Assembly: GCA_004764695.1 (NCBI GenBank)
Contig: SMSO01000032.1
Location: forward strand, 5,517,483-5,581,482
DNA: 64,000 nt
Source: Schizochytrium sp. TIO01
Taxonomy: Eukaryota; Sar; Bigyra; Thraustochytrida; Thraustochytriidae
Direction of reading: 5' to 3'
Positions 1-9,808 of this stretch are shown here, one piece after another. The position numbers and the translations under genes are program-made. Position 1 is the stretch's first letter, and every line of letters starts with the position of its first letter. The notes below the pieces were generated by a model. It worked only from the letters and a program-made list of their open reading frames with translations, had not been told where the DNA came from and did not search any database.

Positions 1-2
1 TC

Positions 3-176
3 TTTCCTCTCATGAGGAAGGCAAACATGACTGCCGAAGACATTACGCCAAACATAAGTAACTACGGTAACGTTTTAAAAAGGGTGATTAATTTACAAAT
101 TGATTATCGAGTGCAGACATTTGATGATAATAGAACAGAAATAGCAAGATTGAAAGAGTTATGGTCAGATACGTAA
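3..176 (+). CDS. 3' end of an unidentified protein gene (partial)
   Basis: An open frame enters from the left edge of the window and stops at the TAA at 174-176, giving about 57 C-terminal residues. The segment is hydrophilic, with Asn, Asp and Lys, and ends in ELWSDT. A pyrimidine-rich stretch at 1-11 followed by ATGAG could be the end of an intron, so this may be only the last exon. I do not recognise a family. The reading frame is uninterrupted and its composition is protein-like, but it is short, so the call is tentative. Confidence 0.35.
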   Translation, partial: FPLMRKANMTAEDITPNISNYGNVLKRVINLQIDYRVQTFDDNRTEIARLKELWSDT

Positions 177-538
177 TGGCCAATTCTTGAGTGTTTCAGT
201 TTTTGAACTCTAGTGTACGACACATTCGTTCCCCTTTTCTCTTTTTTTTTAATTTTTACAAAAAACCAAGTTGCCCACCTGAAAGCTAAATCTTCACATC
301 ACATATGCTTCCACCAAAAAACAACTTTACAGAAAAGTTATAAACCTCTGAATGTAAACATGAAAAGAGGAAATAAGATGGCAACTTAAAACAAGAAGAA
401 AAAAAGGGGTTCTGTACTTAACTGGATTACAGGTATTGAATAGTTTCTTCTTTCCTTGAAGAAAAAAATCAGAGCTGTCGAAGTATGAAATCTGTCCTGT
501 TTGATGAATCAGAGCAGAATTATCATATGTATTACAGT

Positions 539-1116
539 TTACTCGGTCTTAACCTGGTCAAGAAGCTGGTTGTAGCGTCTCTGGAGGCTGCGGAATCGGT
601 GCAAGAGTACCCAGAGCACCCATGCGGATCCGGTAATCCAGACATTGCGCTCGGCTATGGATAAACGGAAAGCAGTATTGTAATAGACGTCAACAATCGC
701 GTTAAAAAGCAAAATGAAGTTAGTTGGCTACGTTGCAATAACCAGAATCGGATGGGCTGTGGTTCTTCTCTCTCTCTCTCGTTCCTTTTTTAAGATTTTT
801 GTTTTTTGTTCTGACAACGTTAGTTTTAGTTAGAGGAAAACGTACCTGCGAGAAGTTTTACGCGGGGCTCAAGAGCATCACCGGCCACACCACGAACCAT
901 GACGTAATGTTCACGAGCCTTGTGCATGCTCATGACCGCGAAGAGGAAGGCACCAACAGAAATGAGAAGGTAAAGCCAGAAAACAGACAAGTTAAGGTAA
1001 GGGTGGGGCCTGAGGAAGAGCATCTTATCGCAAACTGTCACAAGCACGTTTTGCACCTTGCGAGGCAAGGGCATCAACAAGAGCAGCAATAGGGCTCCAG
1101 GGACCACCATGGTCAT
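539..1116 (-). CDS. Minimal BAP31/Yet-like ER membrane protein, two exons
   Basis: BAP31-family proteins sit in the ER membrane with three N-terminal helices and help in sorting or export of membrane proteins. Exon 1 is 1116-846 and exon 2 is 654-539. The intron (845-655) starts GTACGT and ends CCATAG, and the phases match exactly (271 + 116 = 387 nt, 128 residues). Three hydrophobic segments are visible, near residues 5-16, 44-62 and 97-110. Across the splice the protein reads KLLAAERNVWITG, matching the conserved family motif of the K-L-x-RAERN-x-x-IAG type just before the third helix. Animal BAP31 is about 246 residues; the cytosolic coiled coil with the KKxx signal is missing here, leaving just the membrane domain. 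The start is the first ATG after an in-frame TGA, although the frame stays open 5' of the ATG and a further upstream exon cannot be excluded. Confidence 0.68.
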
Positions 1117-2494
1117 TACGAAAAACTGTACATCGCTTCCAACGCCCTTAGCACACTCGTGAAGAGATCAAGATCTTTGTTAGTGTCATTCTGATTTTGA
1201 CATGTGATTTGCTCATTCTTTCCTCCTTTCCACGCTGGCCTGGTCGGACGAGCGGTTCTTCGTCACTTCAACTGGGTGTAAAAACCTCATTCCAAGTAAT
1301 TGCCAAGCACAAGGGATTCTCCGAGTAGATAGACAGAAGGATCAAACCTCTAGAAGGGGCGACTTCGCAGATCATCCTTGTCGCTTTCCGCCCGCCCAAT
1401 CGACAATGATATCTTCGTCCCACCGTGAGAGCTTCATCATCCATCCAATCCCACTCCAGCCTTGATCGCGCTGTCGCTGCGTGGCACGTACGTTGATAAG
1501 AGACATGATTGCGTCAGATGTTTGCGGGTCAATGGCCAGCCAGTCACACGCAAGCAGTATCGTTCGAGGGTTGCTGAAGAATTTCGCAAGCGAGTTAACT
1601 CGAGTCGAGTTCGAGGTCTGCAGCTCTATCCAGGTTCAAGAGAAAAGCTCACTAAGATCATTGTAAACACTCCAAGCGTACGCTTCTAGACACTTGCTAA
1701 TGACTGCTACCACAGTACAAGAGAAACAGTGTGAGAAGCCGGAGCTCGATATGGAATAGTTCTGCTCTCACCAATTGACAGAGGCTATTCCTCCAAGATC
1801 TTCGCAATGTTGGATTCAACAAAGCACACGCTTTCCAAATCGTGGACCTCCATGGTGCCTGCTTCGAATTGAGTTCCTGCTCGAGTCAAGCGAAGCAGCG
1901 AGAGAAATAGCCTTCATGCTTCATGAGAGTGAAGCCCAGCGGAGAAGAAGAACTAAAGTGCCCTTAAGCGCCTCATAACATAAGAGCCATTTTTTATTAC
2001 TGTTTTTTTAATTTTTAATTTTTTTAAAGATTAAAAAGAGAGTATGAAGACGAAGAGAGCGATGTTTTGGTTATTTGTTGGTTTGATATCTCTATTTGTC
2101 TGCGCAGGCTGCGTTTTGACTGCTTCCGGTGCTGGAATTGCCTGCTCAGTGCTCGGGAGCAAAGGCAAGGCAAGCGCCTCTCCCGACGAGACTTCAGAAC
2201 GCATGGCGCCTTTGGTTGTCCTTGACGCGGGAAAGCAATAGCAGACGTAGAACAAAAGAAGAACAACCAACTCTGACGATACCTCTTACTTACTACCTAG
2301 AACTTCGTTTCTTCGCTTGCTTGCTTGCTTGCTTGCTTGCTTGCAGAGCATCTCAAACCCCGTCACACAAAACGTGAAGACATTGGCGTTGGCCTCGCTC
2401 TGGAAAGACACCGCAACACGGATTTTTATCTGCGCCACAGAACGAGAAAGTTCTGAAGGTCTGGGCGATATTGAGTGTGAGACCGGGCTTCAAG
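1117..2494. other. Intergenic region between the BAP31-like gene and PPCDC
   Basis: This is the divergent promoter region between the BAP31-like gene (-) and PPCDC (+). Two overlapping open frames on the plus strand near 1462-1689 look weakly protein-like; one contains YRSRVAEEFRKRV, faintly like small LYR proteins. There is no ATG, no stable splice model and no second conserved motif, so I do not call a gene. Antiparallel open frames at 2024-2266 overlap fully and appear to be chance. A run of T and A at 1990-2035 and a GCTT array at 2315-2344 are the only other features. Confidence 0.5.
2315..2344. repeat. (GCTT)n tetranucleotide array
   Basis: About seven tandem copies of GCTT/CTTG, directly readable. 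It lies some 150 bp upstream of the PPCDC start codon. Confidence 0.9.
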
Positions 2495-3494
2495 ATGCAG
2501 GAGGATAAAGTTTGCGCAAGGAAGCCTCGAGTGCTCGTGGGAGCCTGCGGATCTGTAGCAGTGGTAAAGGTTCCAGAGATTGCTACACGGCTGAGCAGTG
2601 AATTTAATGCCGATGTAAGTGCTGCATCTTTTCCTGACCTATTGACGTGCCGATAGACTGATTTATGCTTGGCGATGGAGAGCTTGCAAAGATTTAGGTT
2701 AAAATTGTATGGACTGGGAATGCATGCCGGTTTAATGAGGCAGCGCAGAACTACAATGCTAAAACGACGGACAGCTTAAAAGAACTTGTTGAAAATGGCA
2801 CGATTGACTCCTTGCAAGATGAAGATGAGTGGCACTATCAACATGTAGGAAAAGACCCGGTGGTACACATTGAAGTAAGTTTGGTCTCCTTGGGTGTAGT
2901 TCTTTCGGTTAGCTGCTGGGTTGAATCGAGAGTATTTCGAACTAAGAGCAGATCGAAATAGGCTCGCGAAAAGTCCTAGTTCATAAGCGGTTGTCTGACA
3001 GAAATATAAGCGGTTTGTTTTTATTTATTCAGTTGCGGAAATGGGCAGATGTGTTCCTTATTGCTCCGCTGTCAGCAAACACGTTAGCTAAAATCTCACA
3101 CGGTCTTTGCGACAACCTTCTCACCAGTGTAGCTCGCGCCTGGGACTATAACAAGCCCATGCTTATCGCGCCAGCTATGAACACATTTATGTGGGATAAC
3201 CCTTTGACTGGAGAGCAGTTGAAAAAAATGGAATCTCTCGGCGCTATGGTTATCAGTCCAGTCATCAAAACACTGGCATGCGGAGATACAGGTAAGCTAA
3301 AATTACTTTTGAAAAATTGGTACCAAAATACAAATCACAGAGCAACTAACAGATCATCATATGGCTTCGTAGGTTCCGGTGCTCTTGCTCCTGTAGATGA
3401 GGTCCTTCGGATTGTGGTGGCCAAATTTCCCTCACAGCTACCCACATCGTTGGATCTTGCAACTGACCAAGTCTCCGCAGACGCGCCTAGGTAA
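2495..3494 (+). CDS. PPCDC: Phosphopantothenoylcysteine decarboxylase, four exons
   Basis: This flavoprotein decarboxylates 4'-phosphopantothenoylcysteine to 4'-phosphopantetheine in coenzyme A synthesis. Exons are 2495-2614, 2698-2874, 3033-3291 and 3373-3494. Introns are 2615-2697, 2875-3032 and 3292-3372, all with GTAAGT or GTAAGC donors and AG acceptors. Phases fit, giving 225 residues, a normal length for the single-domain eukaryotic enzyme. The N-terminal LVGACGSVAVVKVP strand-loop is the FMN-binding start. Exon 2 ends with DPVVHIE, whose His is the conserved catalytic base. Exon 3 holds WADVFLIAPLSANTLAK, CDNLL and the PAMNTFMW motif (substrate-binding Asn). ACGDTG at the exon 3/4 border carries the conserved active-site Cys of the flexible flap. 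All key residues are present, so the enzyme should be active. It stands alone: no pantothenate kinase or PPCS gene is in the window. Confidence 0.94.
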
Positions 3495-3842
3495 CTTTTT
3501 AAAGTAGCCCTTTTTTTAAACAAACCGCACTGCCATTGCCTGAACATCGTATCTCGTGTACGTCCACGATACCCAATTTCCCCCCTATAAATGAAACGGA
3601 AACATTTTCTCTTTCGTTCTGTCTTCCCAACGTTCCTCTTTCTCTATCTTCTAAACTACCGAACTACGCAAGTGAGACTATTTTCGCCTTTGACTCGTCT
3701 TCTCCCATCATTCTCGACCACGTCACTCCTGAACTGTCTTAGTCATAAAGACTTCATCATCATCATCATCATCCACGTGGTTCATGCACACCTAATACCC
3801 TGCCTACGCCCCCTATTGCTCTACTCTAATGCCTATTATTGG
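3495..3842. other. PPCDC 3' flank
   Basis: Pyrimidine-rich flank with a short CATCAT array near 3755-3773. The two overlapping plus-strand frames that run from here into the pentamer array are low-complexity (YFTLLYFTLL) and are not genes. Confidence 0.5.
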
Positions 3843-4027
3843 TACTTTACTTTACTTTACTTTACTTTACTTTACTTTACTTTACTTTACTTTACTTTAC
3901 TTTACTTTAATTTACTTTACTTTACTTTACTTTACTTTACTTTACTTTACTTTACTTTACTTTACTTTACTTTACTTTACTTTACTTTACTTTAATTTAC
4001 TTTACTTTACCTTACTTTACTTTACTT
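3843..4027. repeat. (TTTAC)n pentanucleotide array, about 37 units
   Basis: A nearly perfect run of TTTAC units of roughly 185 bp with single-base variants (TTTAA near 3906 and 3993, CTTAC near 4012). A five-base unit keeps all frames open as a 15-base cycle, which explains the artificial long ORFs across it. Confidence 0.95.
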
Positions 4028-4686
4028 ATCCATGCTGCAAGTAGAGTATACTAAAAACGAGCCTCTCGCTACTCTACAGATGGTAAGTAGCCCTTCTATT
4101 GCCTATAGCACTTCCTACTGCTCAATGAATCTCTTCATAGCCGTGGCAGTAAGTTACAGTACGTAGAGAAGGGCGTGTATGCACATACAGTGGGCTATTG
4201 ATTGCGAAAGTGAGTTATAGCGTCCGCACAAGTAGAGAATAGGAGAGAAGGGAAAGGAAGGAAGAAGATTGTATATCTGGCAGTGTATACAATAGTGTTG
4301 ACATTGTCCCTCCGTTGCCGAGCAAGCAGAAGAGCGCCAAGTCAGACTGGCAACAGCGCAGGCTTCGACGCCACGCCCGCGACCCCGTGCTCCTTCTCGT
4401 TCGCGTTTCATCGCGGAGGAACCAGAAGGACCGCCCCAAGCTTCCATCCTCTCCGAAAACCAGAGCGGCCTTACCTGTGGCACACCGGAGTCCGCGCAGG
4501 CGTTGGATCCGCTGTACGAGTTCGAAGAGGGCGGCAAGAACAAGGCGCCCCACTCGATAGTTGGCGGAGAAGGGAGAGCACACACATAGTCAGAGCGATC
4601 TGACGTGAAGTGAGCTAACCTGTTGAGCGTAGTACAGCTAAGGTTATATCGCGGAGTACTTTGACGGTTAATCTGCGAGATCCAAA
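4028..4686. other. SEC13 upstream region
   Basis: The upstream region of SEC13, GC-rich from about 4310 to 4560. A minus-strand frame covers 4154-4762 without an ATG start. It contains a good-looking CAG/GTAAGG donor near 4475, but no partner exon or protein family could be found, so it is not called. The last 60 bases before the SEC13 ATG show no TATA box. Confidence 0.45.
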
Positions 4687-6126
4687 ATGGCAACGCCTCT
4701 TCTGGATATCGATACCCAGCATGTGGAGATGATTCACGATGCGCAGCTCGACTACTACGCAAAGCGTCTGGCTACGTGCTCTTCGGACACAACCGTGAAA
4801 GTTTATGACATTCAAGGTGACCAGCAATACCAGTTTCTGGCGGATCTCAAGGGCCATGATGGACCTGTCTGGGAGGTCTCCTGGGCCCACCCCAAGTTTG
4901 GTGTCGTGCTAGCCTCTTGCTCGTATGACGGCAAGGTGATCATCCACCGCGAGCAGCCTGCTGGGCAGTGGCAACAGATTTTCGTGTACCAAGAGGTGAA
5001 GGCGTCGATGAACTCTCTGGCGTGGGCGCCGCACGAGTTTGACCTGTGCCTTGCTTGTGTGGCATCCGATGGTACCCTTGTTATCCTCCAGCACAACACC
5101 AATGATAACTGGAGCGCCAACAAGCTCGACACTGTCAGCACTGGCCTCAACGCCGTGTCTTGGGCCCCGTATGGTGCTAGCTCCTCCAAGGAACGTCGCC
5201 TCGTCACCGGAGGCTGCGACAACCTCGTGCGAATTTGGGTGTTCGACGAGAACATGCAAGGCCGTGAGGAACAGGTTCTTCAGGAGAACATCCATACTGA
5301 CTGGGTTCGCGATGTCGCATGGGCCCCGAGCATTGGTCTCCCATGTAACACGATTGCAAGCTGCTCTGAAGATGGCAAGGTCGTAGTCTGGACCCAGAGC
5401 GAAAACGGAGCTCCCTGGACATCCTTTGTTGTGCGTGAGAAATCCGGCACTCCTGCTTGGCGCGTTTCCTGGTCCATGACCGGAAGTGTTCTCGCCATCT
5501 CGTCCGGAGACTCCGAAGTCACTCTTTGGAAAGAGGCTGCAGACGGACACTGGGTACAAATTAGCAACCTTAACGAGGCAGCCGCAGCACCTCCTGCTCC
5601 TCAGGGATACGAGCAACGTCCTGAAGACATGCACCAGACACCCGAGTTGCAGCCCCAGCAGCAACAGCAGCAGCAACATCAGCCCCAGCAGGGATTTACG
5701 GCACCCACTCAGCAGCCATCGCAGCCTATGCAGCAGCAGGCCATGGGCGGCCACATGATGCCTCCTGCGCAGCAGCAGCCTATTCAGCAGCAGCCGATGC
5801 CTATGGGCCAGCCTGACTATGGCCAAAGCCAGCAATATGGTGGCCCTCAAGGCGGTATGTACCAGCAGCAGCAGCAGCAGCCAATGCCGATGCCTCCGCA
5901 GTCATCTCAATCGCAGCCGCCGATGATGGGTCAGAGTGGAGGCTACAGCCAGACGTCAGCGCCCCCGATGAGCAACGCAGGATACGGGCAAATGCCACCG
6001 CCACAGCCTCCTATGGGTGGTGGGTACAACCAAGCACCACCTCCTCAAGGGGGGCAAGGTCAATTTGGAGGTTACAGTCAGGCACCCCCTCAGGGAGGCA
6101 ACATGTACTCTGGATATCGCCAATAA
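4687..6126 (+). CDS. SEC13: SEC13, COPII coat/nuclear pore WD40 protein with Gln/Pro-rich tail
   Basis: SEC13 is a six-bladed open beta-propeller that pairs with SEC31 in the outer COPII coat at ER exit sites and also sits in the nuclear pore Y-complex. Residues 1-297 are the propeller. They begin DIDTQHVEMIHDAQLDYYAK, the family's typical start, and contain SSDTTVKVYD, GHDGPVWEVSWAHP, LASCSYDGKVIIH, NSLAWAPHE, HTDWVRDVAWAP and SEDGKVVVWT. Residues 298-479 are an extra low-complexity tail rich in Gln, Pro, Gly, Met and Tyr, with CAG/CAA tracts near 5650-5690 and 5860-5880. Ordinary SEC13 is about 300-320 residues, so this tail of about 180 residues is unusual. The gene is a single exon; ATG 4687 sits in AAAATGG and no earlier in-frame start is needed. 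Its 3' end converges on the CEP164-like gene. Confidence 0.97.
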   Translation: MATPLLDIDTQHVEMIHDAQLDYYAKRLATCSSDTTVKVYDIQGDQQYQFLADLKGHDGPVWEVSWAHPKFGVVLASCSYDGKVIIHREQPAGQWQQIFVYQEVKASMNSLAWAPHEFDLCLACVASDGTLVILQHNTNDNWSANKLDTVSTGLNAVSWAPYGASSSKERRLVTGGCDNLVRIWVFDENMQGREEQVLQENIHTDWVRDVAWAPSIGLPCNTIASCSEDGKVVVWTQSENGAPWTSFVVREKSGTPAWRVSWSMTGSVLAISSGDSEVTLWKEAADGHWVQISNLNEAAAAPPAPQGYEQRPEDMHQTPELQPQQQQQQQHQPQQGFTAPTQQPSQPMQQQAMGGHMMPPAQQQPIQQQPMPMGQPDYGQSQQYGGPQGGMYQQQQQQPMPMPPQSSQSQPPMMGQSGGYSQTSAPPMSNAGYGQMPPPQPPMGGGYNQAPPPQGGQGQFGGYSQAPPQGGNMYSGYRQ

Positions 6127-7263
6127 TTTAGAGCATGTGACTACGTGTGAGTGAGGCTGGCAAGCAAGTTGTCTCCTGAGTCATGTCGAAAGGAGGCGCG
6201 TTGTGCATGATGGACTGGCCATACTCACCCCAAAGGGAAAATGAATATTCCCCAACCTGCAACTCACTTGAGAACTTCGTTCACTCATATTCACTTAGAC
6301 AGAAGAACCGTTGCTATGTTTTCGACTCTGTCAGCTGGTGTCAAGTTAGTCAGTTAGACAACCAAATGCCGCATTCTTTCCTCGTACTTATGCCAACAGT
6401 GAACATCAACAAACACAACAAACATATATAGATTTATGTATATGAGGATGCAGCGCAGCAGGTAGCTCTTGCTCGAGCATATGATGCTTCACAATTTTGC
6501 CTCAAGAGAAAACGATCCAACAAAGGTAAAAACATTGTATGACATGGGTCTCGTTTTCTGTTGTGCAAACTATTCATACTTTTGAGCTCTCTTTGAGGAC
6601 TGTCTCAAAACACTTCAAAAGGCCACCTGCGGTTTGGAACAACAAGATTCTGTCACAAACAAACAACGAAACAAACAACAAAATATGGTAAGGCTCGGGT
6701 GCAATTTGCCACCATTTCTGGCTTTTGCGCAATCCATTTCTCTTGATACCCTAGGTTATCATCTTAATGCCGTTAATAATAATTAGTACAACCTTTCGCT
6801 AACAAGCGTACCTCTTGTCACCATCTTCATGCCTGTGGCAATCTCCAAATCCTTGTCTTGCTAATGGATTAAAGTCCAAGACTAAAAGGAAACCACCGTA
6901 AAATGGCACTCTGACTTGGATCCTTGCTGGAAGCAATTCACTCAGCAATTAAAATCAGTTTTGTTGAGATGTGCATAAGATTATGCTAAAGCAAGGTAGT
7001 GAACTCTGCATATTGGTTAAGGAGTCTTCTTTTTTTAATAACAAATTTGTGAAATACAAACCTGGAAGAGAGTATTTGTGTCAAACTTGCAACGGTTTGA
7101 AGTGGATATGTAGAAATATAAGTCTTCTTGTATCATAAAATTCACTACTCACAATTATAGCATAGAGCTTCGGGAAACGAAAGGTATAAAGAAAGGGGAA
7201 AAAAGGGTTCACATGTTTATTTGAAAAAGGTTATCACGCTGCAAGTTTATTAACTAAAACTAA
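6127..7263. other. Convergent intergenic region, SEC13 / CEP164-like
   Basis: The 3' flanks of two convergent genes, becoming AT-rich towards 7263. Several ATAAA/AATAA-like stretches could serve as poly(A) signals. I see no RNA gene, repeat array or believable reading frame; the 82-codon frame at 6183 has no similarity to anything I know. Confidence 0.5.
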
Positions 7264-9195
7264 TTAGATCATCTTTGTTGTCGCAATGATCATTTGTGCT
7301 GCCACCTCCTTTGTGTTAGCTTCACTGCGACGAAGCTCGCGGACACGTTTCTCCAACTGCCTAATTTTCTTTTCAACATGGCGCGGAGTCTGTTGTCTCA
7401 TGATAAGCACCTCTGAGTCCGAGTCATACTTTGGTCCTTCACATTCCAAAGTCTGATTCTCGTTTGTGTTACTTCTGGTCTGTTGGTATTTCTTAGATAA
7501 TAATGACATTCCAGGGGCAACTCGACCAATCTTTTTAGCATTGCACTTGCATGTTAGCTTGTGCTCCAGTAAAAGCCTCTCTACGTGTGTCCGCTGCATT
7601 GTCTCTGTCTTGGCCAGACGTGTTGAAGACATTTCACGCCGCTCTGCGTCAATGAGACGCGCTTGGAGTTCAGAGAAACTTGTCTGGGCAGCTTGTAAGG
7701 CAGCCTCCGCCCCAACACAACGAGCTTTCTCTGCTTCAAGATTTGCCTGCAAAGCTTCAAGACGTTCTTGATATTGCACGCGAAGTTGCTCAGAGAAGGA
7801 GCTTCGTTTCAGGTTCTGTTGAAGGAGTTCTGCATTCTCAGTCCGCAAGTCGCACAAATTCTCCTTGGCAAGTTCAAGCTCAAGAGACGCTTTACTTAAG
7901 TTTGTCTGAAGTTCTCGTGCGCGAACTCTCTCGTGTTGTAGCGCCTGTTCATTCTGTTCCGCAAGGGTCGCAAGCTTGTCAAGATTCTCCAAAAGCTTAT
8001 CTTTGCCTGCGTCAGACTCAGTCATTCTGTTTGCCGCTAGCTCAAGATCCTTTCGTAGCTGAACATTCGTAGCCCGGAGTTCCTCGACTCCCTTCGCCAA
8101 CGATTCTTTTTCCTCAAGATTTTTGCGTAGCTGGGCGTTAGTAGCACACAATTCTTCTTTGAGTTCGTTTACTAACGTCGTTTTCTGCTCAAGGTCCTTA
8201 CATATTTGTCCGCTTGTAGTATGTAGTTCCTCAACTTCCTTTGCCAAAGCCTCGTGTTGCTCAAGCTTCTTGCGTAAATGGGAGTTTTCAGCAGATGCCC
8301 CCTCGAGTTCATTTGCAAGCGCTGTTTTCTGCTCAAGGTCCTTACATAGTTGTCTGTTTGCACTCTGAAGTTCTTCGACTTCCTTGGCAAGGAACTCTTT
8401 CACCTTTCTGTCAGCCTCTACCTGTTGCATGTTGTGCTCGTTGTTGGATTGATTTGCAATGCTTGGTTGCGGAGAACAAGGGCTTTCCGTCTCCTGCTGC
8501 ATATGAGCTTTCTCTAAAGCCACGAGTTTAGCTCGCCATTCATCTCGTTCCTGGCAAAGTTGCTCCTCACGCCGTTTATGCTGTCGAGCTAGCTGTGCTT
8601 CTCGCTGGGCCCACTCAGCCTTTTGTGATTTGTAATGATCCCGCTCACGTTCTAACTCACGGCGAAGGCGACGCGCAGACTTGATACTGCTAGAATCGTT
8701 GTCATCTTCGCGCTGCACAGCGTCGAGCCTTGGATGATTATTGTTATTATTGTGGCGATTGTTTTGACTTTGTTGTTCGTATGCAGCCTGTCGAACTCGT
8801 GCGTCGCGCTCATTTTTCAAGCGCTCAAACATCTCACGATAGTATGCGTCAAGCGGGCTGTCCCAAGTAGATTCGTGAGTTTCTTCATTGAGGAAGTAGG
8901 TTTTCTTGGAGGATTGGTCAACAATTTCTACCCAAGGGTACGCAAGCTCTGCCACCAGAGCCTCTTCAGCAATCCATAGGAACTCTTTGTCGAGGTAGGG
9001 GTCAATGCCAAGCAGCTGTGCATGTGCAACAACGGCCTCTTCCATGGCGCGTGATGTCTCATGGTCCGGAATCTCAAGCATAATTTTACGAGGGTCGGCG
9101 AACTTGTCTGCGTTTTTCTCCATAGAGCGTTTGCGAAGCACTTCTAACGAGTAGCTTGGAATATCGCTGCAGTCGTCATCCTCTAGTCTCATCAT
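7264..9195 (-). CDS. CEP164-like WW-domain coiled-coil protein
   Basis: CEP164 is a distal-appendage protein of the basal body needed for vesicle docking and ciliogenesis. This 643-residue protein carries the same N-terminal module: an LGIDPYLDKEFLWIAEEAL helix (residues 62-80) directly followed by a WW domain (about 85-113). The two Trp are at 88 and 111, and the core is YFLNEETHESTWDSPLDAYY. The combination of GIDP helix, WIAEE and WW is diagnostic of CEP164/centrosomal WW proteins. From about residue 130 to 560 it is almost continuous charged coiled coil with repeated blocks of EELxATNxQLRKDLEQK; the end is basic. Human CEP164 is 1460 residues, so this is short. The start is ATG at 9195 (a second ATG follows at 9192); an upstream GTG in frame is not needed. 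Single exon. Confidence 0.85.
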   Translation of the reverse strand: MMRLEDDDCSDIPSYSLEVLRKRSMEKNADKFADPRKIMLEIPDHETSRAMEEAVVAHAQLLGIDPYLDKEFLWIAEEALVAELAYPWVEIVDQSSKKTYFLNEETHESTWDSPLDAYYREMFERLKNERDARVRQAAYEQQSQNNRHNNNNNHPRLDAVQREDDNDSSSIKSARRLRRELERERDHYKSQKAEWAQREAQLARQHKRREEQLCQERDEWRAKLVALEKAHMQQETESPCSPQPSIANQSNNEHNMQQVEADRKVKEFLAKEVEELQSANRQLCKDLEQKTALANELEGASAENSHLRKKLEQHEALAKEVEELHTTSGQICKDLEQKTTLVNELKEELCATNAQLRKNLEEKESLAKGVEELRATNVQLRKDLELAANRMTESDAGKDKLLENLDKLATLAEQNEQALQHERVRARELQTNLSKASLELELAKENLCDLRTENAELLQQNLKRSSFSEQLRVQYQERLEALQANLEAEKARCVGAEAALQAAQTSFSELQARLIDAERREMSSTRLAKTETMQRTHVERLLLEHKLTCKCNAKKIGRVAPGMSLLSKKYQQTRSNTNENQTLECEGPKYDSDSEVLIMRQQTPRHVEKKIRQLEKRVRELRRSEANTKEVAAQMIIATTKMI

Positions 9196-9808
9196 TGTCT
9201 TCACTAAAGCAACTTGGCTAACCTTACACAGCTATTGAGGGGTTTATTTGTATCACAAGTTGAAAGCGATCGACAGAAGCGATCGCTCTCTGGGAAGTGG
9301 AGCAGAGTCGTAAAGCAAGAGTTTCCTGTTCGCCTGATGTTCTTGCTTGAACTGCCCCCACGAGGCGAACAGCGCCGTTCTTTATCAGATCTACCTCTAA
9401 TTTCGTGTTTCTGACGCATGAAACCCGTACCCAAGGCATTAGAAGCTTAAATACAAGGATGGGAAACTAAAGTTAGCCAACTACTAAATACTACTATTAT
9501 AGTACACGGAGGTGGTGCACACCTGACGGTTGACCTAGGGGTTGATATAAAGAAGCGTATCATTAATCACGAGGTCATGGGAGACCAGATCACAGCAGAA
9601 AACCCTAACTCTTGTGAAGTGAAATAAGGGAACTGCGTGCCGTGACTTTGCAACAATTTCTACTCGTCGTTTTTTGGTTTTGATCAGGGTATGTGTATAA
9701 AACTTCCACGGGTCGCTGAAAGCCAAACTTGTTGGCTCAAAGCAATGATTGGTCTCATTAAATAAAATAAACGTTCGCAGAAGAAGGGCGTGCGTGGTCC
9801 AAGTATTC
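9196..9808. other. Upstream flank of CEP164-like gene, 3' flank of EEP gene
   Basis: Contains the promoter of the CEP164-like gene (transcribed leftwards) and the 3' flank of the next minus-strand gene. Overlapping frames on both strands near 9204-9439 and 9535-9903 have no recognisable content. No repeats were seen. Confidence 0.45.

Noticed and set aside
655-845. Alternative intron of the BAP31-like gene ending at GTAG near position 708
   Set aside because: The phase does not fit the GTACGT donor and gives an immediate stop; the CCATAG acceptor at 655 restores the conserved AERN motif.
1462-1689. 75-codon frame resembling a small LYR-motif mitochondrial protein
   Set aside because: No ATG, the Leu-Tyr-Arg tripeptide itself is missing, and an equally long overlapping frame exists in another phase.
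3591-4044. Two long plus-strand ORFs reading YFTLLYFTLL
   Set aside because: They are the translation of the TTTAC array, which keeps every frame open; no gene signal outside the array.
4154-4762. 202-codon minus-strand frame opposite the SEC13 start
   Set aside because: No ATG start, overlaps SEC13 coding sequence, GC-rich DNA with open frames on several strands, no recognisable domain. A single donor-like CAG/GTAAGG is not enough.
9196-9204. GTG start of the CEP164-like frame
   Set aside because: Two ATG codons follow within four codons (9195 and 9192) and nothing supports non-ATG initiation.
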